From Burkholderiales bacterium (GTDB lineage: Bacteria > Pseudomonadota > Gammaproteobacteria > Burkholderiales > Casimicrobiaceae), in assembly GCA_020853025.1 (NCBI GenBank), contig JADYZP010000039.1:168284-232283 (forward strand): 64,000 bases of DNA. Reading direction: 5' to 3'. A program made the position numbers and the translations under genes. This document shows positions 1 to 10,262 of the stretch, piece after piece (position 1 is the stretch's first letter; every line of letters starts with the position of its first letter). A model generated the notes under the pieces. That model did not search any database. It was not told where the DNA came from and saw only the letters and a program-made list of their open reading frames with translations.

Positions 1-2
1 AC

Positions 3-1340
3 ACCGGAGCGATCTACGGCGGCGCCTATTCGGCGGTGCTGCTGAATACGCCGGGCACGCCGTCGGCAATCGCGACCACCTTCGACGGCTATCCAATGGC
101 CAAGCGCGGCGACGGCGACCTCGCCATCACGCTGGCGTGCCTGGCGTCGGTATTCGGCGGATTGGTGGGCGCGATATGTCTGTTGCTGGTCGCGCCGCCG
201 CTGGCGGAAGTCGCGCTGGCCTTTGGTCCGGTCGAGTATTTCTGGTTGGCGATCCTCGGCCTGACGCTGGTCGCCGCGCTGTCCGAGGGCGATGCGTGGA
301 AAGGCGTGGTCGGCGCCTGTCTCGGGCTCCTGCTGTCGATGATCGGCTCGGCGATCATCGGCGGCGACATCCGCTATACGCAGGACACGCAGTTCCTGCT
401 GGGCGGCATCGGCGTCGTGCCGGCGCTGATCGGGCTCTTCTGCATCCCCGTCCTCATCGACCTCGTCATCTCACGCGACGAGCATCTGCGCATCGAGGGC
501 AAGGTCGCCGGCTTTCGGCTGGGCGAGGCGGTGCGCATTGCGCTGGCGAACAAGGTCAACCTGGTGCGCAGCTCCGGGATCGGCACGCTGATCGGCATGC
601 TGCCCGGCGCCGGCGGCTCGATCGCCGCGCTGGTCGCCTACTCCGAAACCCGGCGTACTTCGGGCGATCCGGAGAGCTTCGGCAAGGGCAATCCGGCGGG
701 CATCATTGCCAGCGAGTCGTCGAACAACGCGACGGTCGGCGGCGGCTTCATTCCGACGCTGGTGCTGGGTATTCCCGGCACGCCGGCCGACGCCGTCGTG
801 CTGGGGGCGCTGCTCGTACAGGGCATCAAGATCGGCCCGGCGCTGTTCAACGAGCAGGGTGCGATCGCCTACACGTTCATCATCGGCTTGCTGGTCGCCA
901 CCGTGCTGATGCTGCCGGTCGGGCTGGTCCTCGGTCGCTACGCATACGGCTCGATCATCGCGGTACCCAAGGCGCTGCTGGTCCCCGCGATCGCGTTCCT
1001 CACCATCATCGGCAGCTACGCGATCCAGAACAACATCGACGACGTGATCGTGATGTTCGGCATCGGCGTCATCGGCTGGGTGCTCAACTGCTACGGCTTC
1101 GCGCCGGCGCCGATCGTGCTGGGACTGATCCTCGGGCCGCTCGCCGAACAGGGCTTCGTGCAGGCGTGGATGATCGGCTCGGCCACCGACAACCTGCTGG
1201 GCATGTACTTCGGCCGGCCGATTTCGCTGGCGATCATCGCGGTCGCCCTGCTGACGCTGCTCTATCCGACGATTTCACGCCGTCTCCACGAACGAAAGGC
1301 CAGACGTGCCGCCAGAAGGACAACCCGCGAAACGCACTGA
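3..1340 (+). CDS. tctA: Tripartite tricarboxylate transporter permease TctA family (5' partial, reading frame open at window edge)
   Basis: LNTPGTPSAIATTFDGYPMAKRGDG and GMLPGAGGSIAALVAY motifs typical of TctA; frame open upstream of position 36. Confidence 0.93.
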   Translation, partial: TGAIYGGAYSAVLLNTPGTPSAIATTFDGYPMAKRGDGDLAITLACLASVFGGLVGAICLLLVAPPLAEVALAFGPVEYFWLAILGLTLVAALSEGDAWKGVVGACLGLLLSMIGSAIIGGDIRYTQDTQFLLGGIGVVPALIGLFCIPVLIDLVISRDEHLRIEGKVAGFRLGEAVRIALANKVNLVRSSGIGTLIGMLPGAGGSIAALVAYSETRRTSGDPESFGKGNPAGIIASESSNNATVGGGFIPTLVLGIPGTPADAVVLGALLVQGIKIGPALFNEQGAIAYTFIIGLLVATVLMLPVGLVLGRYAYGSIIAVPKALLVPAIAFLTIIGSYAIQNNIDDVIVMFGIGVIGWVLNCYGFAPAPIVLGLILGPLAEQGFVQAWMIGSATDNLLGMYFGRPISLAIIAVALLTLLYPTISRRLHERKARRAARRTTRETH

Positions 1341-1794
1341 CCGCGGCACGCTGGTCGTCACGGCGCTGCTGTTCGCGCTGGCGGTGGCGGCGTTCTGGCA
1401 ATCGCGCGATTTCTCACCGCTGGGGGCAATCTTTCCGCGTGCGATCGCAGCCGTGCTGCTGCTCGCCTGCGTCATCACGCTATGGCGCGTGCTGCGTGGG
1501 CGCACGCGCCCCGCCCGGGGCATGCTGCAGGAGGGCGTTCTCCGCGGCGTGCTGCTGATCGCGATCATCGCGCTGTGGATCGCGCTCCTCGAGCCCGCCG
1601 GTTTCAGGGTCGCGGGCATCGTCGCCTACCTTGCGCTGGCGCTGGTCACCGTGCGCGAGCCGTTGACCATCGGGCGCATCGCACGCTACCTGCTGGTGGC
1701 GATCGCCTTCGTCGTCGTCTTCGAGCTGCTGTTCGTGCACGCGCTCAAGGTGCCGTTGCCGGCCGGCACGCTGTTCGCCGGCACGCTGAATTAG
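1306..1794 (+). CDS. tctB: TctB-like small membrane subunit of tripartite tricarboxylate transporter
   Basis: Small hydrophobic protein overlapping the 3' end of tctA. Confidence 0.8.
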   Translation: MPPEGQPAKRTDRGTLVVTALLFALAVAAFWQSRDFSPLGAIFPRAIAAVLLLACVITLWRVLRGRTRPARGMLQEGVLRGVLLIAIIALWIALLEPAGFRVAGIVAYLALALVTVREPLTIGRIARYLLVAIAFVVVFELLFVHALKVPLPAGTLFAGTLN

Positions 1795-1803
1795 GGCGAG
1801 CGC

Positions 1804-3057
1804 TCAGCGGTAGCGATCGATCGACAGCGCGCGGGTGTCGATCTGCGTTGCCCGGCCCGACAGCTGGTCGGCGACCACCCGCCCGGTGCCGGCCGCCATG
1901 GTCCAGCCCAGCGTGCCATGGCCGGTGGCCAGCGTCAGCCGGGCGACCGGTGTCGGCCCGATGATCGGCGTGCCGTCGGGCGTCATCGGCCGCAGCCCGC
2001 ACCAGAAGCTGGCCTTGTCCACGTCTCCCGCCTTCGGGAAAAGGTCGCTGACCACGTGGTTCAACGTGCCGCGACGCGCCTCCCGCAGCGTGGTGTTGTA
2101 GCCGGCGAGTTCAGCCGTGCCGCCGACGCGGATGCGATCGCCCAGGCGAGTCACCGCCACCTTGTGCGTCTCGTCCATGATCGTCGACTCCGGCGCAAAA
2201 CGGGCATCGACGATGGGCACGGTGATCGAATAGCCCTTGACCGGGTACACCGGAATGCGGATACCCAGGGGCTTGAGCAGGCGCGCCGAATAACTGCCCA
2301 GTGCCATCACATAGTGGTCGGCGCTCTTCATTCCGGCGCTGGTGTGCACGCCGATCAGCCTGCCGCCGTCTGCCTCCAGCCGCTGCACGGTCGTGTCGTT
2401 GCGGAACACCACGCCCAACGCCGTCGCCATTTGCGCGAGGCGTTCGGTGAACTTGTAGCAATCGCCGGTCTCGTCGCCCGGCAGCCGCAGCGCACCGACG
2501 AATTTTTCCTGCGTCAGCGCCAGCGCCGGTTCCACCTCGACAAAGCCCTTGCGGTCCAGCACTTCGTAGCGCACGTTGTACTGCTTCAGGATCTCGATGT
2601 CCTTGGCCGTACTGTCCAGCTGGGCCTGCGTGCGAAACAGCTGCAAGGTGCCCAGCGCGCGCTCGTCGTAGGTGATGCCCGTCTCGGCGCGCAACGCCTT
2701 CATGCAGTCGCGGCTGTATTCGGCGATCGGCACCATGCGGCTCTTGTTCAATGCATACGCGCGTTCGGTGCAGTTCGCCAGCATCGCCAGGCCCCAGCGC
2801 CACATCGCCGGATCGAGCAGCGGCCAGATGACCAGCGGGCTGTGGCGCATCAGCATCCACTTGATGGCCTTGATCGGCACCCCCGGACCGGCCCAGGGCG
2901 CCGAATAACCCGGCGACACTTCACCGGCATTGGCGAAACTGGTTTCGAGCGCCGGTCCGCTCTGCCGGTCGACCACCTCGACCTGGTGGCCCGCCTTGGC
3001 GAGGTAGTACGCCACCGTGGTACCGATCACTCCGTTGCCGAGCACGAGCACTTTCAA
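1804..3057 (-). CDS. dadA: D-amino acid dehydrogenase small subunit-like FAD oxidoreductase
   Basis: MKVLVLGNGVIGTTVAYYLAKAGHQVEVVDRQ FAD motif; GLRPMTPDGTPIIGPT C-terminal signature. Confidence 0.92.
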   Translation of the reverse strand: MKVLVLGNGVIGTTVAYYLAKAGHQVEVVDRQSGPALETSFANAGEVSPGYSAPWAGPGVPIKAIKWMLMRHSPLVIWPLLDPAMWRWGLAMLANCTERAYALNKSRMVPIAEYSRDCMKALRAETGITYDERALGTLQLFRTQAQLDSTAKDIEILKQYNVRYEVLDRKGFVEVEPALALTQEKFVGALRLPGDETGDCYKFTERLAQMATALGVVFRNDTTVQRLEADGGRLIGVHTSAGMKSADHYVMALGSYSARLLKPLGIRIPVYPVKGYSITVPIVDARFAPESTIMDETHKVAVTRLGDRIRVGGTAELAGYNTTLREARRGTLNHVVSDLFPKAGDVDKASFWCGLRPMTPDGTPIIGPTPVARLTLATGHGTLGWTMAAGTGRVVADQLSGRATQIDTRALSIDRYR

Positions 3058-3247
3058 CCTGGTTCTCCTGTTCCTGCTTCGCCTAAGGCCTCGTGGGGCC
3101 GCGGACGGTATGTGAAGGTTTCAGCGCGCCTGCGCCAATATCCCGGCTTCCACGCGTTGCGTCGCGATGGGTGATCACGAAAGGGGCTGCCGCGCAGCAC
3201 GCCGCGACCGTGAAAGGATAGCAATATTGATCGTGCGGCCCGCTAAG

Positions 3248-5128
3248 ATGGAGCCTATGCGCTTGAGAGCCTTCCTGCTGTGGGCCGCATCGGCCGGCGT
3301 GATTGTGGCCGGAATGCTGCTTTACCGAGGTGATTTCGACACTATCACGGTCGCTGCCGGGTTCTCCGAAGGCTGTGTCGTCTGCCACGGCAAGGTCGCG
3401 GGTCTCGAAGGTCCGCACGCGCCCTCGGCCATTGGCTGCGCTGCGTGCCACGCCGGCGACGCGCGCACGCTCGACCGCGCTATTGCCCACGCGGGGATGG
3501 TACTCATCCCCGGCAACTTGGCCGACGCGGCGCGCACTTGTGGAAAGTCGGATTGCCACGCGGCGATCGTTCCACGCGTGGAACGATCGATCATGGCGAC
3601 GATGGCAGGCGTGATCGCGGTCAACCGCGAAGTTCTGGGCGAGCCGGCGCGCGAAGGTGCGCCGATACCGCATGCGGCGCAGCTCGGCCACGGAGTCGCC
3701 GACAGCCATCTGCGCGAGCTGTGCGTGGGTTGCCACCTCGGACAGCCGAAGACCGAGTGGGGGCCGATCGGCGAGCAATCGCAGGGGGGCGGCTGCAACG
3801 CCTGCCACCTCGAGTACGGCAAGCGTGCGGCGACGGAGCTCGCGCGTTATGCGGCGACGCCGCACGTCCAGCGCACGGCGAGTCCAGCCACGCATCCGTC
3901 GCTCGACGTGAACCCGCGAAACCTCCATTGCTTCGGCTGCCACAGTCGTTCGGGACGCATCGCCTTGAGCTACGAGGGCTGGAACGAGATGCACTTCCCG
4001 GATGGAAAGGCGCCGCCGGACGCCGTGCCGCCGCGCGTGAGAAAACTCGACGATGGGCGCCATGTCGAGCAGATCGTGCCCGATATTCATCACCAGCGCG
4101 GCATGGAGTGCATCGACTGCCACACCGCCAACGAGCTGATGGGCCCGGGCACGACGGTAGAGAGAAAGCGCCAGCAATTGCGCGTGGGCTGCGAAGATTG
4201 CCATGCGCGGAAGACCCATTCGGTGGCCGCCGATGCCCTCGATCCCGAGTCGGCGAGGCTCCTGGCGCTGCGCGGTCGCCCGCTCTCGGGCACGCAGCGC
4301 ATGGGCACGACGCGCGACGGCGAGTCGCTGGTCAACGTGGTCATCGAGGAAGGAGGAAGTGCGCGGCTGCTGCGCAAGCGCACGGGAGAGCCGCTCGCGC
4401 TGGCCGCCCCGCTTGCGGCGTGCACCGACGGCAAGGGCCACGAGCGGCTCTCATGTGCGAGCTGCCACGCCGCATGGGCTCCGCGCTGCGTGTCCTGCCA
4501 CACGGCATTCGACCCGGCAGGCGAAGGCTTCGATCACGCGGCGCAAGCCTGGGTCAAAGGCACGTGGAACGAAACCGCGGGTCCATTCGAGGCGGTGCCG
4601 CCGACACTCGGCGTTTTGTCGGAGCAAAGCGTGCGCGGTGCGATCGATACCTTCGTGCCGGGGATGATCATGACCTTCGATCGCAATCGGGAGGTCGCCA
4701 AGCCGCCGGATGTGATCTTCCGCCGGCTCTACGCCAAGCTTTTCGCGCACACCATCCGCCGCGAAACGCGCTCCTGCACATCGTGCCACAGCGATCCCGT
4801 GACGCTGGGCTACGGGAAGGGAATCTTGAATTACGCCATTTCGGGAAGGGCCGGCCGCTGGATGTTCGAACCGCAAGCGAAGCCTTCTGCGCAAGACGGC
4901 CTGCCGGAGGATGCGTGGACAGGCTTTCTGCAGGAGAGAGGCGGAATGGTTTCGACGCGCGAGGGCGCGCGCCCCTTCTCGGTGGCGGAGCAGCGCCGCA
5001 TTCTCACGGTCGGCGCGTGCCTTGCCTGCCACGCCGCGGACTCGGCGGTGATGAAACGCTCGCTTGTCGATTTCGCGGGTGAACTCGAACGCCGCAGCGC
5101 CCGCTGCGTGCTGCCCGACTGGCCGTGA
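3248..5128 (+). CDS. Multiheme c-type cytochrome (11 CXXCH plus one CX4CH)
   Basis: Counted CXXCH: CVVCH, CAACH, CVGCH, CNACH, CFGCH, CIDCH, CEDCH, CASCH, CVSCH, CTSCH, CLACH; plus CGKSDCH; N-terminal membrane anchor. Confidence 0.9.
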   Translation: MEPMRLRAFLLWAASAGVIVAGMLLYRGDFDTITVAAGFSEGCVVCHGKVAGLEGPHAPSAIGCAACHAGDARTLDRAIAHAGMVLIPGNLADAARTCGKSDCHAAIVPRVERSIMATMAGVIAVNREVLGEPAREGAPIPHAAQLGHGVADSHLRELCVGCHLGQPKTEWGPIGEQSQGGGCNACHLEYGKRAATELARYAATPHVQRTASPATHPSLDVNPRNLHCFGCHSRSGRIALSYEGWNEMHFPDGKAPPDAVPPRVRKLDDGRHVEQIVPDIHHQRGMECIDCHTANELMGPGTTVERKRQQLRVGCEDCHARKTHSVAADALDPESARLLALRGRPLSGTQRMGTTRDGESLVNVVIEEGGSARLLRKRTGEPLALAAPLAACTDGKGHERLSCASCHAAWAPRCVSCHTAFDPAGEGFDHAAQAWVKGTWNETAGPFEAVPPTLGVLSEQSVRGAIDTFVPGMIMTFDRNREVAKPPDVIFRRLYAKLFAHTIRRETRSCTSCHSDPVTLGYGKGILNYAISGRAGRWMFEPQAKPSAQDGLPEDAWTGFLQERGGMVSTREGARPFSVAEQRRILTVGACLACHAADSAVMKRSLVDFAGELERRSARCVLPDWP

Positions 5129-5265
5129 CGCGGCCGGTTCCTCGTGCGATCTCGGCGTGTCGATTTGCCGTCGAACGACGCTTCGCATTATATTGTGTCA
5201 TTCGGGCTGCGGGCCGGCGGATGATTGCCACGTGGTCCTTCGGAACATGATTTCAAGGGGGAGCG

Positions 5266-5823
5266 ATGTTGCGTATCACGAAGTTGCGTGTCATGACGCT
5301 GTTGTTGCTGATGCCGCTGGCCGCAGGCGTTTCGGCACCCTTCGCACAGACCAAGAAAGCGGCGCCGCCGGTCAAGGCGGCGGCGGTCAAGCCGCCATCG
5401 GCGAAGGATCCGTCGATCGGCGTGCATGTGTTCATGCGCGACGCCTCCAAGAATGAAATCCTGGTCGGCACGCGCATCTGGCCGGAGCACCCTGAATACA
5501 ACATGATCGCGCTGCAGCGGTTCTTCGCGCTGATGAAAATGCTCGGTCCGACGTTTAGGCAGGATGACGACGTCGGTTACACGTGGGCGACGAAGGGAAA
5601 GGTCGCCAAGTGCAGCATTTATCTTGAGTCGGCGGAAGCCAACGCCAAGTCAGGAACCGGCGCGACGGTGGGCTGCGAGGCGAACGGCGTCAGCACGTTG
5701 TCGGTCACCTCGGACGATGCCGGCCACGTCGTCAGTTTGTCGCAGGAATCCGGCCACCTGGACGATGTGATGGCGCTTTTCAAGAAGCAGCTCGAAAGGG
5801 CGAAGAGCAACGCGCACAAATAA
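5266..5823 (+). CDS. Hypothetical secreted protein
   Basis: 185 aa ORF with signal-like N-terminus and upstream purine-rich RBS. Confidence 0.6.
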   Translation: MLRITKLRVMTLLLLMPLAAGVSAPFAQTKKAAPPVKAAAVKPPSAKDPSIGVHVFMRDASKNEILVGTRIWPEHPEYNMIALQRFFALMKMLGPTFRQDDDVGYTWATKGKVAKCSIYLESAEANAKSGTGATVGCEANGVSTLSVTSDDAGHVVSLSQESGHLDDVMALFKKQLERAKSNAHK

Positions 5824-5832
5824 GGATGCAGT

Positions 5833-6216
5833 GTGAACGCCGTTGGCAAACCCATTGATCACGCGCGCCTCGATCGCGTCGTGGCCGAGGCCCGGCGCGC
5901 GCAGGTCCTGCGCGATGACGGCTACCGCGAGCGCGCGCTCAAGCTCTATCCGTGGATCTGCGGGCGCTGCGCACGCGAGTTCGACCGTACGACCGTGCAC
6001 CAGCTGACCGTCCATCATCGCGACCACAACCACAACAACAACCCGGCGGACGGCAGCAACTGGGAGCTGCTGTGCGTCTACTGCCACGACAACGAGCACC
6101 AGCGTCAACTCGAGCACGCGCAAGGCACGGCGTCGACCGGCGACGGACGGTCCGCGACGTCCGCGACGCACCGGCCATTTGCAGCGCTCGAATCGCTTCT
6201 CAAGAGCAAGAGCTGA
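5833..6216 (+). CDS. HNH nuclease family protein (YajD-like)
   Basis: CGRCAREF...LTVHHRDHNHNNNPADGSNWELLCVYCHDNEH. Confidence 0.88.
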   Translation: MNAVGKPIDHARLDRVVAEARRAQVLRDDGYRERALKLYPWICGRCAREFDRTTVHQLTVHHRDHNHNNNPADGSNWELLCVYCHDNEHQRQLEHAQGTASTGDGRSATSATHRPFAALESLLKSKS

Positions 6217-6252
6217 GCGCAGTTCCGGTACGTGGCGTGCGACGCGGCGCAT

Positions 6253-8808
6253 TCAGGTTTGCGCGTGATCGACAGCAACGCGCCGGATGGCGAGTACGGC
6301 GTCGGGCGGCAGCAGGCGCTCGACGCTGCGCTGCCACGCACGAGAACGCTCGTCCACGTGCAGCAGACCCTCGCTGTCCTCATCGACGATGCCGGACTCG
6401 ATCAGGTTGTCGATGTACGACGCGAAGGTCGAGCGCTCGTAGAAGTCTGGTGGCGCGAATTCGAAGAGCAGCGACAGGCGTTGCGTGAGCAGGTGCATCA
6501 ATTCTTCGAGGCGCGTGCGCCGCATTCGTCCGGAGCCGACCTGCGCGAGCAGCGCGAGCGTCAGGTAGTTGCGGCGCAGCAGGTGCCGCAGCGATTGGGC
6601 GAGCAGGTCGAGGCCAGCATATTCGGGACTGAAGCGGGCCGGCGCACGGATCGTACCGAGCTCGTTCGCTCGCGCGAGGCCCATGTCGACGAAGAGCGCG
6701 ACGATGCGCTTCGCCTCGGCGCCCGCCTGCTCGCGCGAACGGTGCAGCATCAGCTCAGCGCGCAGGAACGGTTGCGCGTCTTCGCAGAATTCGGCCAGTC
6801 GCTCCGGTGTTGCCTCGCGCGTCCCGGCGATCAGGCTCGCCACCAGCGCGGGCAGCGCATACGCGTGCAGCACGTTGTTGCGCAGGTAGTTGAGCGTCGA
6901 AATCCGCGTGTCCGGGACTGTGATGACGTCACCCAGCGGGTGCGCGACGCGTACCGCGAAGCCGAGCCTGCGCGCGAGGGCGATGGCGGCATCCGGCAGG
7001 TCGGCGGCGATCACCGCGTCCTCCGAGTACGGCAGCCGAGTTCCGATCTCCTGCAGCCACGCGATCTGCTGCGCGAGCGCACGCTCGTCGAGCGCGTAGC
7101 GCGGACTGCCGACGATCGCCATCGCGAACAGGTTGATCGGATTTATCACGACAGCGGAATTGATCCGCTGTGTCATCTCGCGAGCGAGCGGCAACGTGAG
7201 TCGCCTGGCGGCATCGCGGCACTCCTCACCCTGCAACGCTTGCCAGCCGGGCGCCTGCGCGTCCAGGAACTGGTCGAGCGACAGCGGTCCGCCGAAATTC
7301 AACTGCACGCTTCCGTAGTCACGGCGCAGGCGGCGGGTGACGCTGGCGAGTTCGCGCAATGATTCGGCGTGTTTCGGCTGACCTTCGAGTTCGGCGACCA
7401 GCGTGTCGCCCTCGAGCAGCTTCTCGTAGCTGAAGTACACGGGTACCAGCAGCAACGGCCGCGGGTGGTCGCGCATGAAGCTCTCGAGCGTCATGCCGAG
7501 CAGTCCTCCCTTCGGCGACAGCGTTCGCCCGCTGCGGCTGCGCCCGCCCTCGATGAAGTACGCGATCGGAAAGCCCCGCTCGAGCATCGTGTGCAGATAC
7601 TCGCGGAATACCGAGGCGTAGAGAGGCTCACCTTTGAAGCTGCGGCGCAGGAAAAAGGCGCCACCGCGCCGCAGCACCGGTCCGACCAGCGGAAAGTTGA
7701 GGTTGGCGCCGGCCGCGATATGCGGGGGCGCCAATCCCTGCGCGGAGATGAAATAGGAAAGCAGCAGGTAGTCGACGTGACTGCGATGATTGGGCAGGTA
7801 GACCAATCCCTTGCCCGGGGCGAGCTTTACGAGTTCCTGGCCGTGATGGATCAGCACCTGGTCGTAGAGGCGGTCCCACAGCCGTGCCAGCAGCAATTCC
7901 ATTGCCCGCACGACCGGGTAGCTGAAATCCGACGCGATCTCCCAGGCGAACCGGCGCGCGTGTTCCTCGGCCTTCGCCGCCGAGATCCGGAGCCGCGCGG
8001 CCTCATCGCCGACGGCTTGCTGCAGCGAAGCGGACGCGAGCATTGCATCGATCAGGTTCCGCCGGTGCGACAGGTCCGGCCCGATCGCCGACTCGCGCAG
8101 CCGCCGGAAGTGAAAACGCAGGAAGCGGTTTGCCTTGCGCGCGGCGGTCGATACGTCGCCTTCCTCTCCGACCAGGCGCTTGAGCGAGATCGCCTCGCTG
8201 AAGTTGACGCGCGTCTGCCGGCCGTGCACGAGGAGGATCGCAAACTGGCGCAGTGGCCCGACGCTCGCCCAGGCATCGGCGAACAGCGCCTTGACCAGCG
8301 AATCCTGCGATCGCGGTGCGCGGCTCCAGAGGATCGACACGGGAACGAGCTGCACGTCGAGTTGCGGGTCGCGCATCAGCGCCGCAGTCATCCGTGCCAG
8401 CGTTTTCGACGGCTCGGCGGTGCGCGTGCTCAACGGATTGCGGTTGAGGATCACCGAAAACACCGCGCGTTTTAGCGCCGGGAACTCGGGGCCGACCGGA
8501 GCGAGCGCCGAAGGCAGGCCGAAGTGCAGCGTTTCCTCTTCGAGCGCCAGCAGGCTCGACAGGTGCCGATCCTCGAGTACGTAGCAGATGGGCTTGCCGA
8601 AGTCGACGCCGAGCGCAGTGGCGTCCTCCGGCGTGACGCGGGTACGAACGACGGTGTAGAGCAGCCGCTGCAACACGACGAGAAGCAGCGTTCCCGGCCG
8701 CAGACGGCGGCGCAGACGCGCCTTCGGTGGAGGCGGCGAGTCATTCAAGGTGGAAGATTCCGGGCTCGCCGCGTCGACGCGCGCGATCTCGCGGATGTGG
8801 TCGCGCAA
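6253..8808 (-). CDS. plsB: Glycerol-3-phosphate 1-O-acyltransferase
   Basis: YLPNHRSHVDYLLLSYF acyltransferase motif; FIEGGRSRSGRTLSPKGGLL. Confidence 0.92.
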   Translation of the reverse strand: MRDHIREIARVDAASPESSTLNDSPPPPKARLRRRLRPGTLLLVVLQRLLYTVVRTRVTPEDATALGVDFGKPICYVLEDRHLSSLLALEEETLHFGLPSALAPVGPEFPALKRAVFSVILNRNPLSTRTAEPSKTLARMTAALMRDPQLDVQLVPVSILWSRAPRSQDSLVKALFADAWASVGPLRQFAILLVHGRQTRVNFSEAISLKRLVGEEGDVSTAARKANRFLRFHFRRLRESAIGPDLSHRRNLIDAMLASASLQQAVGDEAARLRISAAKAEEHARRFAWEIASDFSYPVVRAMELLLARLWDRLYDQVLIHHGQELVKLAPGKGLVYLPNHRSHVDYLLLSYFISAQGLAPPHIAAGANLNFPLVGPVLRRGGAFFLRRSFKGEPLYASVFREYLHTMLERGFPIAYFIEGGRSRSGRTLSPKGGLLGMTLESFMRDHPRPLLLVPVYFSYEKLLEGDTLVAELEGQPKHAESLRELASVTRRLRRDYGSVQLNFGGPLSLDQFLDAQAPGWQALQGEECRDAARRLTLPLAREMTQRINSAVVINPINLFAMAIVGSPRYALDERALAQQIAWLQEIGTRLPYSEDAVIAADLPDAAIALARRLGFAVRVAHPLGDVITVPDTRISTLNYLRNNVLHAYALPALVASLIAGTREATPERLAEFCEDAQPFLRAELMLHRSREQAGAEAKRIVALFVDMGLARANELGTIRAPARFSPEYAGLDLLAQSLRHLLRRNYLTLALLAQVGSGRMRRTRLEELMHLLTQRLSLLFEFAPPDFYERSTFASYIDNLIESGIVDEDSEGLLHVDERSRAWQRSVERLLPPDAVLAIRRVAVDHAQT

Positions 8809-8847
8809 GGACGTCGGCCAAGCCTCCTGGCGTGTTGCGTGAATTTT

Positions 8848-10101
8848 CTAGCGTTTTCGGTGCGTCGCGGGTCGCGGCAGCACCTGCCTCAATATCTGCT
8901 CGCAGATGGCGGGCGACATGTAGCGTGGCACCGGGTAGCTGGTGTCGGCCTCCCAGCAGGCGGCGCGGGCGAGTGCGGGAATGTCGGCCGGCTGCAGCGC
9001 GTCGAGATGCCGCGGGATACCGAGGTCGCGGTTGAGCGCCACCACCGAGTCGATGAATTTCTTCGCCAGCGTGGCCGGCCGCTCACCTGCACGACCAAGC
9101 CCGGCGCGGACCGCGAGCAGCGCGAGGCGTCGAGTGACCGCGGGCGCCAGAAATGCCAATACGTGCGGCAGCATGATCGCGTTGGCGAGCCCGTGCGGTG
9201 TATGGTAGCGGCCGCCCAGCTGGTGCGCGATGGCGTGGACGTAGCCAACGTTGGCGCGCGTAAAGGCGAGTCCGGCGTAGGTCGCGGCCAGCGCCATCTG
9301 CTCGCGCGCGGCGAGGTTCCGGCCATTGCGGTACGCGGTGCGCAGGTTGCCGTAGATCAAGCCGACCGCGGCGAGCGCCATCCGATCCGATTGCTCGGTC
9401 GCCCAATGCCCGACAAAGGCCTCGACGGCGTGCGTCAGTGCGTCCATGCCGGTGGCTGCGGTCACGTGGCGCGGCAGGCCGATCATCAGCGTCGGATCGA
9501 GTGCCGCCATCGCCGGCACCAGGCGCGTGTCGGCAATCACCAGCTTGCGGTTCGTCTGCGGGTCCGACACCACCGCCGCGACCGTCACCTCGGAACCGGT
9601 TCCGGCGGTGGTCGGCACCGCGTAGATCGGTACCGGCGCACGCCGGCCCTTGAAATAGCCGACCAGCTTGCGCGGATGCTTGCTGTTGGCCACCGCCAGC
9701 GCAATCGTCTTCGCAGCGTCCATCGGAGAGCCACCGCCGAAGGCGACGATCGCGTCGCAGCCGTGCTTGTCGTAGAACGCGATGCCCTGCTCGATGATCG
9801 GAATCGGCGCATCCGCCGTGACCGCATCGAACGTCACGTGCGCGACGCCGCCTTCGTCCAACGCGCCGAGCAGCGCCTTCGGCAGATCCTTCTCGGCAAT
9901 AACACGGTCGGTCACGATGAGGATCTTCCGGTGGCCGAAGCCGGCGAGCGCCTGTCCCAGCCGCCGGCTCGACCCCGGACCGACCAGCAGTATCGGCTGC
10001 GGAATCGGCAGCAGCGCGGTCACCACGCCTGCTGCCCGCATTGCCGCCGACAGTCCGACCGAACGCACGACGTCGCTGACCACACCCGGCATCTCGATCA
10101 T
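8848..10101 (-). CDS. Iron-containing alcohol dehydrogenase
   Basis: GGGSPMDAAK; GTGSEVT; DALTHAVEAFVG; AIAHQLGGRYHTPHGLANAIMLPHV. Confidence 0.92.
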   Translation of the reverse strand: MIEMPGVVSDVVRSVGLSAAMRAAGVVTALLPIPQPILLVGPGSSRRLGQALAGFGHRKILIVTDRVIAEKDLPKALLGALDEGGVAHVTFDAVTADAPIPIIEQGIAFYDKHGCDAIVAFGGGSPMDAAKTIALAVANSKHPRKLVGYFKGRRAPVPIYAVPTTAGTGSEVTVAAVVSDPQTNRKLVIADTRLVPAMAALDPTLMIGLPRHVTAATGMDALTHAVEAFVGHWATEQSDRMALAAVGLIYGNLRTAYRNGRNLAAREQMALAATYAGLAFTRANVGYVHAIAHQLGGRYHTPHGLANAIMLPHVLAFLAPAVTRRLALLAVRAGLGRAGERPATLAKKFIDSVVALNRDLGIPRHLDALQPADIPALARAACWEADTSYPVPRYMSPAICEQILRQVLPRPATHRKR

Positions 10102-10262
10102 CTCTTTGCCCTTTTCATGTTGTCCGAAGCGCAAGCTTGCACCAAACGGCAGCGGCGGACGAGTGGCGCGAGCGTGTTTGTCGACCAGGGTCAAACTTCC
10201 GTGGCTCGGGCGACGACCACGTGGCCGTACAATTTGACTGACCGACGGGCGGCGCCGGTAGC

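Noticed and set aside
5833-6216. HNH protein as part of a restriction or defence system
   Set aside because: Looks like stand-alone YajD-type HNH; no methyltransferase or defence partners adjacent.
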